Assembly (NCBI GenBank): GCA_025559845.1
Contig: CP048470.1
Coordinates: 2,093,001-2,157,000, forward strand
Source of the DNA: Agrobacterium tumefaciens
GTDB taxonomy: Bacteria > Pseudomonadota > Alphaproteobacteria > Rhizobiales > Rhizobiaceae
Reading direction: 5' to 3'
Length of the DNA stretch: 64,000 nt
Shown: one piece after another, positions 56,648 through 64,000 of the stretch
How positions within the stretch are numbered: position 1 is the stretch's first letter
Layout of the letters: every line of letters begins with the position of its first letter
The notes under the pieces: generated by a model
What the model saw: only the letters and a program-made list of their open reading frames with translations
What the model was told of the DNA's origin: nothing
Databases searched by the model: none
Program-made: the position numbers and the translations under genes

Positions 56648-57703
56648 ATGAGAATCAAGGTATTGCCGAGGACCGCTTCAACGGACCTTTGGCATAAAGT
56701 AAAGACGGGACTACGGGTGGCCGCGATCGTTGCGATCGGTGGCGGCCTTGCTGCGTGCACCTCTATGGGGCTCGAGAGCGTGAAGAAGGACCCTCCTAAG
56801 CTATCCTCAAAGATGTTGGCTCAGATGTCGGCCAAAAGCATGCGACCTGAGAGCCCGGTTCTTGTTCGGATCTTCAAGCAGGAAAGCGAACTGGAGGTCT
56901 GGAAGGTCGACAAGACAGGCAGCTACGCGCTTCTTAAGACCTATCCAATGTGTCGTTGGTCAGGAAAACTTGGGCCCAAAATGGCATCCGGCGACCGTCA
57001 GGCGCCCGAGGGTTTCTATCATGTGTCCGCCGGCATGCTGAACCCGAATTCTCAGTATTACGTTTCTTTCAATCTTGGTTATCCGAACAGGCTTGAATCC
57101 GCACTCGGTTATACCGGAGAAGCACTGATGGTTCACGGTGCCTGCTCCTCGTCTGGCTGTTATGCGATGACCGACGCCCAGGTTGGTGAAATCTACGCTG
57201 TTGTCGCAAAGGCACTCCAGGGTGGCCAGGATCGTTTTCAGGTCCAGGCCTATCCCTTCCGGATGTCGGCAAAAAACATGGCAGCACATCGGAGCGATCC
57301 GAACATGCCGTTCTGGCGGACGCTGAAAGACGGTTACGATTATTTTGAGGTAACGCGCCGGCAGCCGAAGGTTTCGGTCTGTGGACGTCGTTACGTTTTT
57401 AACAGTGAGTTCGCCGATGGCGAGCCTGCCGATCCGCTGGCGGCGTGCCCGCCCACCGTCAACCAGCCGGATGCGGCTGTGGCGTCGAAACTTGCGGACG
57501 AACAGCAGAAACTTGCCGCTGCGATGAGCGAGGGAACTTCCATCCCGGTTAACGCTTATGTCGATGGCGGCATGCATCCAAGCTTCCGGGCCATTTTGAA
57601 AACCAGTGGCGCCAAGTCCATGGCGGCGAAGGTTTCTGGCACGAAGTACCCGATCAGTCGCCCAGAGGCGGCGCTGGCAGATCCTTTTGCCAGTGTAAGA
57701 TGA
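56648..57703 (+). CDS. L,D-transpeptidase family lipoprotein
   Basis: 351 residues. A lipobox (IAIGGGLAAC) follows a short basic N-terminus and a hydrophobic span, so the protein is anchored in a membrane. The catalytic motif HGACSSSGCYAMTD is the HG-(x)-SGC-x of YkuD/ErfK-like (YafK-type) L,D-transpeptidases, with Ser-Ser in place of the usual spacer. FKQESELEVWKVDKTGSYALLKTYPMCRWSGKLGPKMASGDRQAPEGFYHV is the N-terminal strand region. Cross-links peptidoglycan or anchors proteins to it. Translation precedes the next gene by 16 bases. Confidence 0.85.
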   Translation: MRIKVLPRTASTDLWHKVKTGLRVAAIVAIGGGLAACTSMGLESVKKDPPKLSSKMLAQMSAKSMRPESPVLVRIFKQESELEVWKVDKTGSYALLKTYPMCRWSGKLGPKMASGDRQAPEGFYHVSAGMLNPNSQYYVSFNLGYPNRLESALGYTGEALMVHGACSSSGCYAMTDAQVGEIYAVVAKALQGGQDRFQVQAYPFRMSAKNMAAHRSDPNMPFWRTLKDGYDYFEVTRRQPKVSVCGRRYVFNSEFADGEPADPLAACPPTVNQPDAAVASKLADEQQKLAAAMSEGTSIPVNAYVDGGMHPSFRAILKTSGAKSMAAKVSGTKYPISRPEAALADPFASVR

Positions 57704-57719
57704 CGTAGAGGTTTTTCAA

Positions 57720-58526
57720 TTGAACGACACGACGACAACCCGGCGGGGTTTCTTGCTTGGTGCAGGCGGATTGGCGCTGGCCGGTCTTGCTGGCTGCAAC
57801 ACAACCGCGCGCGAGACCGCACGCCCTGCGCCACCGGCAGAAGATCCGATGTTTGCGCAGATGTACGGTCCGAAGCCTGACGAGCAGTTTCCGCTGCCCG
57901 AAATTCCCTATCAGAAGATTCCGCGACGTTTTCTGCGGCAGATGGTTGCCAACCCGACCGGAGAACGGCCCGGCGTAATTGTTGTCGATGTTGCGAACCA
58001 CTTCCTGTATCTGACATACGAAGACAATCAGGCTATGCGATATGGCGTCGGTCTCGGACGGGCTGGTTTCGAGTGGTCAGGCCGCGGGGTGATCCAATAC
58101 AAGCGGCAATGGCCACGTTGGACGCCGCCAGATGAAATGATTGCCCGCCAGCCCGAACTGGAACCTTATAGCTCGCGAAATGGCGGGATGGAGCCGGGGT
58201 TGAAGAACCCGCTCGGTGCGCGCGCACTTTACATCTTCAAAGACGGCAAGGACACGATCTATCGTCTGCATGGATCACCGGAATGGTGGACAATCGGAAA
58301 GTCGGTTTCGTCCGGCTGCGTTCGATTGCTGAACCAGGATATCATCGATCTCTATAATCGTGTTCCGGATGGTACGCCGATTGTCGTGACGTCGCTGTCG
58401 CCGGCGCAGCAGGGCGTGCCGATCGGTCCGGCCGGCGTTCCCGTGAGCGGAGAAAGCTACCCGGTCTCGCAATATGGCGGCGGCGTTGTGGGCGATGGGT
58501 TGCCCCAGCCGGTCAGCTCTTACTGA
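57720..58526 (+). CDS. L,D-transpeptidase (YkuD) lipoprotein
   Basis: 268 residues from a TTG start behind AGAGG. Tat-like RRGFLLGAGG run into a lipobox (LAGLAGC). The YkuD domain includes IVVDVANHFLYLTYEDNQAMRYGVGLGRAGF, and the catalytic HGSPEWWTIGKSVSSGCVRLLNQDIIDLYNRV. It forms 3-3 cross-links in peptidoglycan, an important reaction in Agrobacterium polar growth. A second transpeptidase directly after the first. Confidence 0.9.
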   Translation: MNDTTTTRRGFLLGAGGLALAGLAGCNTTARETARPAPPAEDPMFAQMYGPKPDEQFPLPEIPYQKIPRRFLRQMVANPTGERPGVIVVDVANHFLYLTYEDNQAMRYGVGLGRAGFEWSGRGVIQYKRQWPRWTPPDEMIARQPELEPYSSRNGGMEPGLKNPLGARALYIFKDGKDTIYRLHGSPEWWTIGKSVSSGCVRLLNQDIIDLYNRVPDGTPIVVTSLSPAQQGVPIGPAGVPVSGESYPVSQYGGGVVGDGLPQPVSSY

Positions 58527-58544
58527 CGATCTAAATCATGAAAC

Positions 58545-58588
58545 AACAAAGGCCGCGCTGCCATCCAGGGAGCGCGGCCTTTGTTTTA
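58545..58588. terminator. Strong two-directional terminator
   Basis: AACAAAGGCCGCGCT / AGCGCGGCCTTTGTT, a 15-bp perfect stem (58545-58559, 58571-58585) with TTT after the 3' arm. Lies between the convergent transpeptidase and aminotransferase genes. Confidence 0.92.
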
Positions 58589-58596
58589 TGTGGGTC

Positions 58597-59931
58597 TTAC
58601 TGGGCCCGTTTCAGGGCATCTCCAAGGATCGAGACGATGTCGTCGAAGTGAGATTTATCCGCAATCAATGGTGGTGAAAGTGCGATGATGTCTCCGGTAA
58701 CGCGGATAAGGAGGCCTCGCTCGAAGCAATCCACGAAGACGTCGTAGGCACGGGCGCCTGCAGCGCCGTCTCGCGACTGGAGTTCGATGCCTGCGATAAA
58801 GCCGATGGTGCGGATATCGATGACGTTTGGAAGCCCCTTGAACGAATGGATGGCGTCGTGCCAAGCGTCCTGCAGCTCTGCAGCGCGTGTAAACAGGCCC
58901 TCGTCGCGATAGATATCAAGGGTCGCGATGCCGGCTGCGCAGGCGACAGGATGGCCGGAATAGGTATAGCCATGGAAAAGCTCGATGGCGTTGTCCGGGC
59001 CATGCATGAGGGCATCATGGACTTTGCGGCTGGTGAAGACGGCACCCATCGGGATCGCGCCATTGGTCAATCCCTTGGCTGTGGTGACGATATCGGGCGT
59101 CACGCCAAAGTAATTGCTGGCGAAAGACGTGCCCATGCGGCCGAAACCAGTGATGACCTCATCGAAGATCAGGAGAATGCCGTGTTTGTCGCAGATGGCC
59201 CGCAGGCGCTCCAGATAACCTTTAGGCGGAACGAGAACACCGGTTGATCCGGCGACCGGCTCGACGATGCAGGCAGCGATGGTTTCCGCGCCATGCAAGC
59301 CGACGAGGCGCTCCAGATCATCTGCCAGATCCGCGCCGTGTTCGGGTTGGCCCTTGATGAAGCTGTTCCTGACCGGATCGTGGGTGTGGCGAAGATGATC
59401 TGCCGGTATCTGCGGGAAGACGCGACGGTTGTTGACGAGGCCACCAACGGAAATGCCGCCAAAGCCGACGCCGTGGTAACCGCGCTCACGGCCGATCAGG
59501 CGTGTGCGCGTGCCTTGCCCGATGGCGCGCTGGTAAGCGATCGCGATCTTCAGAGCTGTATCAACGGATTCCGAGCCTGAGCCGGTGTAGAAGACCCGGT
59601 CGAGTTTGGCGCCGTCGGGGCCAGGAGCAATTTCCGCCAGCCTTTCTGCAAACTCAAACGCTATCGGATGCCCCATCTGGAAGGAAGGGGCATAATCCAT
59701 CGTTGAAAGCTGGTGCTTAACGGCATTTGCAATCTGCTGGCGGCCGTGGCCGGCATTGACGCACCAAAGACCTGCTGTTCCGTCGAGAACCTGCCGGCCG
59801 TCATTGCTGGTGTAGTACATGCCCTCAGCACTCGTCAGAAGGCGCGGATTGGCCTTGAACTGTCGATTGGCGGTGAATGGCATCCAGTAGCTATCGAGGG
59901 AAATGGAATTGGATCGGTTCGGGTTATCCAT
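58597..59931 (-). CDS. Omega-aminotransferase (beta-alanine:pyruvate type)
   Basis: 444 residues, class III PLP aminotransferase. GMYYTSNDGRQVLDGTAGLWCVNAGHGRQQIANAV (substrate pocket), YTGSGSESVDTALKIA, RERGYHGVGFGGISVGGL, LIFDEVITGFGRMGTSFAS and the PLP-lysine in TTAKGLTNGAIPMGAV. Most similar in pattern to beta-alanine-pyruvate transaminases; taurine, putrescine or other omega-amines are alternatives. Divergent from its likely regulator. Confidence 0.9.
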   Translation of the reverse strand: MDNPNRSNSISLDSYWMPFTANRQFKANPRLLTSAEGMYYTSNDGRQVLDGTAGLWCVNAGHGRQQIANAVKHQLSTMDYAPSFQMGHPIAFEFAERLAEIAPGPDGAKLDRVFYTGSGSESVDTALKIAIAYQRAIGQGTRTRLIGRERGYHGVGFGGISVGGLVNNRRVFPQIPADHLRHTHDPVRNSFIKGQPEHGADLADDLERLVGLHGAETIAACIVEPVAGSTGVLVPPKGYLERLRAICDKHGILLIFDEVITGFGRMGTSFASNYFGVTPDIVTTAKGLTNGAIPMGAVFTSRKVHDALMHGPDNAIELFHGYTYSGHPVACAAGIATLDIYRDEGLFTRAAELQDAWHDAIHSFKGLPNVIDIRTIGFIAGIELQSRDGAAGARAYDVFVDCFERGLLIRVTGDIIALSPPLIADKSHFDDIVSILGDALKRAQ

Positions 59932-60076
59932 GCGGGTCTCCTGTTCGCTGACGACGATTGAAAGCTATTTTTCAGTCTGAACAAGCCCTTTTCTCTCGCC
60001 TGCCAAGCTATTGAAAAGGCTATGGGCGTGCTAGAGAGTTTGCGATATTTCGAACAATACAAACAGGGATACGGTC

Positions 60077-60625
60077 ATGGAAGTCGATATCGGCGGACGG
60101 CTTCGTCATTTGCGGATGCGTCATAACATCTCCCAGCGCGAGTTGGCCCGACGAGCCGGCGTGACCAATTCAACCATTTCGCTGATTGAATCGAACACCT
60201 CCAACCCTTCGGTCGGCGCGCTAAAGCGCATCCTTGATGGTATCCCTATCGGCCTTGCCGAGTTTTTCGCCTTCGAGCCGGAAACAAGCCGCAAAGCATT
60301 CTATCGAGCAGACGAACTCGTTGAAATTGGTAAGGGGCCAATCTCCTTTCGCCAGGTCGGCGACAATGTCTTTGGGCGAAGCCTGCAAATTCTCAAGGAA
60401 TGTTACCAGCCCGGTGCCGACACCGGAAAGGTGCCGCTGATCCATGATGGCGAGGAGGGGGGCATTATTCTTTCCGGACGGCTGGAAGTGACGGTCGATG
60501 AAGAGAGGCGGATATTGGGGCCGGGAGACGCTTATTATTTTGAAAGTCGACGACCGCACCGCTTCCGCTGTGTCGGGCCGGTGCCGTGCGAGGTTATCAG
60601 TGCTTGCACACCTCCCACATTCTGA
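60077..60625 (+). CDS. XRE-cupin transcriptional regulator (PuuR-like)
   Basis: 182 residues. HTH IGGRLRHLRMRHNISQRELARRAGVTNSTISLIESNTSNPSVGALKRILDGI, then a cupin domain (GEEGGIILSGRLEVTVDEERRILGPGDAYYFESRRPHRFR). Preceded by an AT-rich promoter and divergent from the aminotransferase by 145 bases, fitting an amine-responsive repressor. Confidence 0.9.
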   Translation: MEVDIGGRLRHLRMRHNISQRELARRAGVTNSTISLIESNTSNPSVGALKRILDGIPIGLAEFFAFEPETSRKAFYRADELVEIGKGPISFRQVGDNVFGRSLQILKECYQPGADTGKVPLIHDGEEGGIILSGRLEVTVDEERRILGPGDAYYFESRRPHRFRCVGPVPCEVISACTPPTF

Positions 60626-61239
60626 ATGTCGATTCTCTGCATAACTCGGTTCGATTGCCTGTTTCAGTCTCTCTCGAAAACGCAGTTCTCTGAAATGTGC
60701 GGAATTCTCTCGAAATTTTGAGTGGCAAAAAACATAGTTTTGCCGTATTTGAGCCACTTTTCCGACCGCTTTCCAACTTCTCCATCGCTTTTTCTTGGTT
60801 GATGAACATTTTCCCAAGAGATCAGCACGGCCGATATATCAAATTTTATATGCATTGCCGCAATCATGTTGCGATGCAAAAAAAATTAAACGCCGGTTAT
60901 ATTGTAGATGTTCTGCAGGATTTTGCTTTGGTTCATTAAGTTACAAGAAACATATAAGAAAAACTCGGGAAAAGAGAAAAGCAGTATACATGATATCGCG
61001 CCAGCCATGCTCTGAAGTCATGGCAGTGAGCACATTTGTTTCTTTTTTATGCAACCATTAATACTGCCCAAAAGTCGTTCGTAGGGCGTTGCAAGAAATC
61101 GCATAGACGACGATGCGCAAACTGCCTTACAAAAAATTCAAAAGCATCAAATTCCGAACACAGACTTGTTATCTCCTTTGGGAGACAAAGACGCGCCTTA
61201 GGGCACCGACCATCGCAAAACATAAATGGAGTTTTCTCT
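60626..61239. other. Long AT-rich leader region upstream of exoY
   Basis: 614 bases without a supported gene, AT-rich from about 60815 to 61000. TCTCTCGAAA occurs at 60670-60679 and 60706-60715 with a close relative TTCTCTGAAA at 60686-60695: three similar direct repeats about 16 to 20 bases apart, a possible regulator array. An inverted repeat TGCAT(TGC)CGCAA...TTGCGATGCA spans 60851-60878. No exoX-like inhibitor gene is visible. Confidence 0.45.
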
Positions 61240-61920
61240 ATGAAGTCCGCGACACGATCGGCTGGTTCAGCACTCAGCAACTCCGAAGATTTCGATGTCA
61301 GTTTTCCTATCGGGGGGATCGCAAAACGAAGTTTCGACGTAACGTCGGCCTTGCTTGCGCTTCTCATATTCAGCCCGATCTTCCTTTTGATCGCAGCTCT
61401 CGTGAAAATGTCCGATCGCGGCCCGGTGTTTTATGGACACCGCCGTATCGGCCATAACGGTCGCTATTTCCATTGCCTGAAATTCAGGACGATGGTGATG
61501 AATGGCGATGACATGATGCGTCAGTATCTCGCGGCCAATCCAGAAGCTGCCGAGGAATGGCGTACAACGCGCAAGCTCAAGAACGATCCCCGTGTGACGG
61601 TGGTCGGAACGGTGTTGCGCAAGCTCAGCCTTGATGAACTGCCGCAGCTCATCAATATCATCCGTGGCGAAATGAGTGTCGTTGGTCCGCGACCCGTCGT
61701 AGACGAGGAACTGACCTATTACGAATCTGCCGCTTCCTATTACCTCAGCACCCGTCCAGGCCTTACCGGCCTGTGGCAGATCAGCGGTCGTAACGACGTC
61801 TCCTACAAGACCCGCGTCGCATTCGATACGCAATATGTCCAGAACTGGTCGATGATGCGTGATGTCTCCATCATCGTGAAGACCATTCCTGCCGTCTGCC
61901 TTTCTCGCGGAAGCTACTAA
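61240..61920 (+). CDS. exoY: Exopolysaccharide glycosyl-1-phosphate transferase ExoY
   Basis: 226 residues behind GGAGTTTTCTCT. One membrane anchor (SALLALLIFSPIFLLIAALVKM) then the bacterial sugar transferase domain: GPVFYGHRRIGHNGRYFHCLKFRTMVMNGDDMM, LRKLSLDELPQLINIIRGEMSVVGPRPVVDEE and RPGLTGLWQISGRND. In rhizobia ExoY transfers galactose-1-P to undecaprenyl phosphate, the first step of succinoglycan. The in-frame extension to 61036 lacks start support. Confidence 0.92.
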   Translation: MKSATRSAGSALSNSEDFDVSFPIGGIAKRSFDVTSALLALLIFSPIFLLIAALVKMSDRGPVFYGHRRIGHNGRYFHCLKFRTMVMNGDDMMRQYLAANPEAAEEWRTTRKLKNDPRVTVVGTVLRKLSLDELPQLINIIRGEMSVVGPRPVVDEELTYYESAASYYLSTRPGLTGLWQISGRNDVSYKTRVAFDTQYVQNWSMMRDVSIIVKTIPAVCLSRGSY

Positions 61921-61960
61921 ATCCGATAGTCTATTGCCGTTGCCGTTCTTTGTTGTGCCA

Positions 61961-62000
61961 CGCATCCTGCTCGAAACCTTTGGGTTTTCAGGATGCGTTT
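61961..62000 (+). terminator. Hairpin between exoY and exoF
   Basis: CGCATCCTG / CAGGATGCG (61961-61969, 61989-61997), a 9-bp stem with an inner AAACC/GGTTT helix, followed only by TTT. Possibly attenuating or separating exoY from exoF in one operon. Confidence 0.45.
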
Positions 62001-62136
62001 CGGGTCCTGCCGTTGCTGAACGGATCTGAAGGCGAAAATCATGTTGACCGCTCCGGCGGGTTTTAGCGACCGGTTCTGCCCGGTCGCCCTATCGGTTGAT
62101 CGCCGGCATGGCGATCCGAAAACAGGGAGTTTCCCG

Positions 62137-63396
62137 ATGAACGGCTTTTTCGCCGCTACCAACCGTCCGTTTGCCGCACTTGTGCTCGCAGCTTCAGTCG
62201 CACTCACGGCACCGCTCTCCGCAATGGCGGAGGGGCAGGGCCACTACAAGCTCGGGACGGCCGATAAGCTTCGGATTCGTGTCGCCGAGTGGCAGCCTGC
62301 TGACGGCAGCATCCGCAACTGGGATGTCATCAACGGCGACTATTCCGTGGGCCCCTCCGGCACACTCTCACTGCCATTCATAGGCCAACTTGAGGTTGGC
62401 GGAAAAACGCCTGCAGAAGTTGGCGAGGCGATCGGCGCGCAGCTGCAGAGCAAGTTCGCCCTGCGCAACCTTCCCTCGGCTTCGGTCGAGATTGCCCAGT
62501 TTCGTCCGGTCTTCCTTGCCGGAGATGTCCAGACACCGGGTGAATACCCATACGCACCAAACCTCAGCGTCTTGAAGGCTGTCAGCCTTGCAGGTGGTCT
62601 GCGCCGCTCTGATGCAGGACAGCGCTTTGCGCGCGACTTCATTAACGCGCGCGGTGACGCAGCGGTATACGACAACCAGCGTGCACGCCTGCTGGCGCGT
62701 CAGGCGCGACTGATTGCGGAGGTCAAAGGCGACGAGTCCATCGCAAAAACCCCAGAGATGGAAAAGATTTCCGACATCGATGCGCTACTGGCAAGCGAAG
62801 GCGCGCTGATGAAATCGCGCACCGAACGCTATACGTTGCAGATGAAGGCGTTGACGGATCTGCGCAATCTTCTCGAAAGCGAAGTGGAATCGCTTCAGAA
62901 GAAAACCGAGACCCAGAACCGCCAGCTTCAGCTTGCCAATGAGGATCGTGACCGGGTGAACCGTCTGAACGAGCAGGGCCTCGCGTTGTCGCAACGCCGT
63001 ATTTCGGCAGAGGAACGGGCTGCGGAAGTGGAATCCAACCTTCTCGACATCGACACTGCCGCCTTGCGTGCCAAGCAGGATATCAACAAGGCGACGCAGG
63101 ACGAGATCAACCTGCGCAACGATTGGGAGGCCCAGCGCTCGAAGGAGTTGCAGGACACCGAAGCTGAGCTGGAAAAGCTGAACCTGCAACTGACGACAAG
63201 CCGTGAGCTCATGTCTGAAGCGCTCGCACAGTCCGCAGAGGCGATCAAATTCGACCCGTCGGGCAAAGCCGCCAACATCACATACGTCATCGTTCGTGAT
63301 GAAGGTGGCAAGCCGAAGGAGCTGAAGGTCGATGAAAATGCGATGCTGCAGCCGGGCGATGTCATCAAGGTCGCATCCGAAATCCTGATGCAGTGA
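62137..63396 (+). CDS. exoF: Exopolysaccharide export protein ExoF (OPX / Wza family)
   Basis: 419 residues from the ATG at 62137 behind CAGGGAGTTTCCCG; the longer frame to 62041 lacks a ribosome site. Signal peptide (ends PLSAMA). Polysaccharide export domain YKLGTADKLRIRVAEW, GTLSLPFIGQLEVGGKTPAEVGEAIGAQLQSKFAL, SLBB-like FLAGDVQTPGEYPYAPNLSVLKAVSLAGGLRR, then a long coiled coil from about residue 190 to 370 (LRNLLESEVESLQKKTETQ) and PGDVIKV at the end. Outer-membrane/periplasmic part of the succinoglycan secretion machinery. Confidence 0.9.
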   Translation: MNGFFAATNRPFAALVLAASVALTAPLSAMAEGQGHYKLGTADKLRIRVAEWQPADGSIRNWDVINGDYSVGPSGTLSLPFIGQLEVGGKTPAEVGEAIGAQLQSKFALRNLPSASVEIAQFRPVFLAGDVQTPGEYPYAPNLSVLKAVSLAGGLRRSDAGQRFARDFINARGDAAVYDNQRARLLARQARLIAEVKGDESIAKTPEMEKISDIDALLASEGALMKSRTERYTLQMKALTDLRNLLESEVESLQKKTETQNRQLQLANEDRDRVNRLNEQGLALSQRRISAEERAAEVESNLLDIDTAALRAKQDINKATQDEINLRNDWEAQRSKELQDTEAELEKLNLQLTTSRELMSEALAQSAEAIKFDPSGKAANITYVIVRDEGGKPKELKVDENAMLQPGDVIKVASEILMQ

Positions 63397-63403
63397 GGCG
63401 CGA

Positions 63404-64000
63404 ATGCGGATTGCCAAATCGGCACTGATCGATCCTGAGAAGAACGAAATCTATGGAATGGCGGCAATTGCGCTGTCGTTCTTCGTTTTTGCCTATTCGT
63501 CGCGTTTCGGGCAGATCTCGATCCTGGCCTATTATGGCGTCTGGTTTCCGCTGGTGGTGGTGAACTACCGGCAGGTCCTTGGAAACTATGTCCGCTATCT
63601 CTGGATATTTGCGTTCGGTATTCTGGCAATGCTGTCGACCTTTTGGTCGGACGCGGCGTCCGTGACGATGCGTGCATCTATTCAGTACCTCACACATATC
63701 GTCTGCGCGCTGATTGCCATGCGGCTTATCTCGATCCAGACGCTGACGCGTGGTGCTTTGATCGGTATTACGGTCGTATTGCTCTATTCTTTGCTGTTCG
63801 GCATTTATCTCTTTGATGCATTGGACGGGACGTACAGCTTCGTCGGTGCCTTTTCCTCCAAGAACCAGCTCGGTTTTTATGCATCGCTCGGCGTCATATT
63901 CGCTGTCGCGTCAGTTGTCGTTCTGAGGCAGAAGGGCATTTGGTTGCCGGTTGCTGGGGTGACCGGGCTACTGTCCGCCTACAGTTTGCTTGCATCGCAA
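63404..64000 (+). CDS. exoQ: Exopolysaccharide polymerase ExoQ (O-antigen-ligase-like), partial
   Basis: 199 codons from the ATG at 63404, running off the right edge. Hydrophobic polytopic protein: IYGMAAIALSFFVFAYSSRF, ILAYYGVWFPLVVVNYRQVL, LWIFAFGILAMLSTFWSDAAS and SFVGAFSSKNQLGFYASLGVIFAVASV, typical of Wzy/WaaL-type polymerases (the SKNQLG loop is shared by ExoQ). It follows exoF by seven bases, giving the exoY-exoF-exoQ order of Sinorhizobium. Confidence 0.88.
   Translation, partial: MRIAKSALIDPEKNEIYGMAAIALSFFVFAYSSRFGQISILAYYGVWFPLVVVNYRQVLGNYVRYLWIFAFGILAMLSTFWSDAASVTMRASIQYLTHIVCALIAMRLISIQTLTRGALIGITVVLLYSLLFGIYLFDALDGTYSFVGAFSSKNQLGFYASLGVIFAVASVVVLRQKGIWLPVAGVTGLLSAYSLLASQ

Noticed and set aside
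60697..60939. 80-codon frame in the exoY leader, considered as a small exo regulator
   Set aside because: No ribosome site, no membrane span like ExoX, and a composition typical of AT-rich non-coding DNA.

Overview
The window looks like a chromosomal segment of a Rhizobiaceae alphaproteobacterium, most like Agrobacterium/Rhizobium. The supporting evidence is a complete trehalose-utilisation locus in the thuR / thuEFGKAB arrangement, the start of a succinoglycan-type exoY-exoF-exoQ cluster, an aa3 oxidase subunit IV peptide, many ABC, TRAP and LacI genes, and promoter-like motifs of the alphaproteobacterial EcfG and Zur type. I see no rRNA, tRNA, CRISPR array, insertion sequence, prophage or conjugation gene. 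The region reads as stable, nutrient-scavenging chromosome.

Layout. 1-6270: a soluble PAS chemoreceptor cut by the left edge and apparently frameshifted, an OmpW-type porin, a Glyoxalase_8-type small protein, an orphan beta-barrel, a tiny secreted Asn/Gly-repeat protein followed by a strongly structured RNA segment, and a sugar-efflux-like MFS transporter. 6368-10208: WD40 protein, CobW-type zinc GTPase with a Zur-like box, creatininase-family amidohydrolase and a MarR regulator with a lysine-rich tail. 10333-18603: LacI regulator, 2-hydroxyacid dehydrogenase, class I glutamine-amidotransferase-like hydrolase, a TRAP transporter (P convergent with QM), oxidase subunit IV and a small secreted protein. 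18658-29880: D-amino-acid-dehydrogenase-like flavoprotein, a second and intact PAS chemoreceptor, cupin, GltS, then a six-gene operon made of a polar-amino-acid ABC transporter, an MmgE/PrpD protein and a flavin monooxygenase. 30197-38077: malic enzyme, LysR regulator, PQQ glucose dehydrogenase, ManC.

38395-54831 is dominated by sugar uptake. One CUT1 ABC operon ends in a TIM-barrel isomerase and a Gfo/Idh/MocA dehydrogenase. The thu operon (also CUT1 plus a Gfo/Idh/MocA enzyme) is divergent from thuR. Between them sit two tiny, overlapping, previously uncalled membrane-protein genes with their own terminator, and the queCDE operon for queuosine precursor synthesis. 55006-60625: two very small soluble proteins (one behind an EcfG-type promoter), 3-methyladenine DNA glycosylase, two tandem L,D-transpeptidases, an omega-aminotransferase and its divergent XRE-cupin regulator. 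61240-64000: exoY, exoF and the start of exoQ.

The most interesting unexplained items are the structured RNA at 4731-4971 (20-bp closing helix mutually exclusive with a terminator), the tiny overlapping membrane genes at 44982-45270, the EcfG-type promoters at 55234 and 36448, and the ABC-MmgE/PrpD-flavin monooxygenase operon. All start choices and motif matches were made by eye; no database search was possible.
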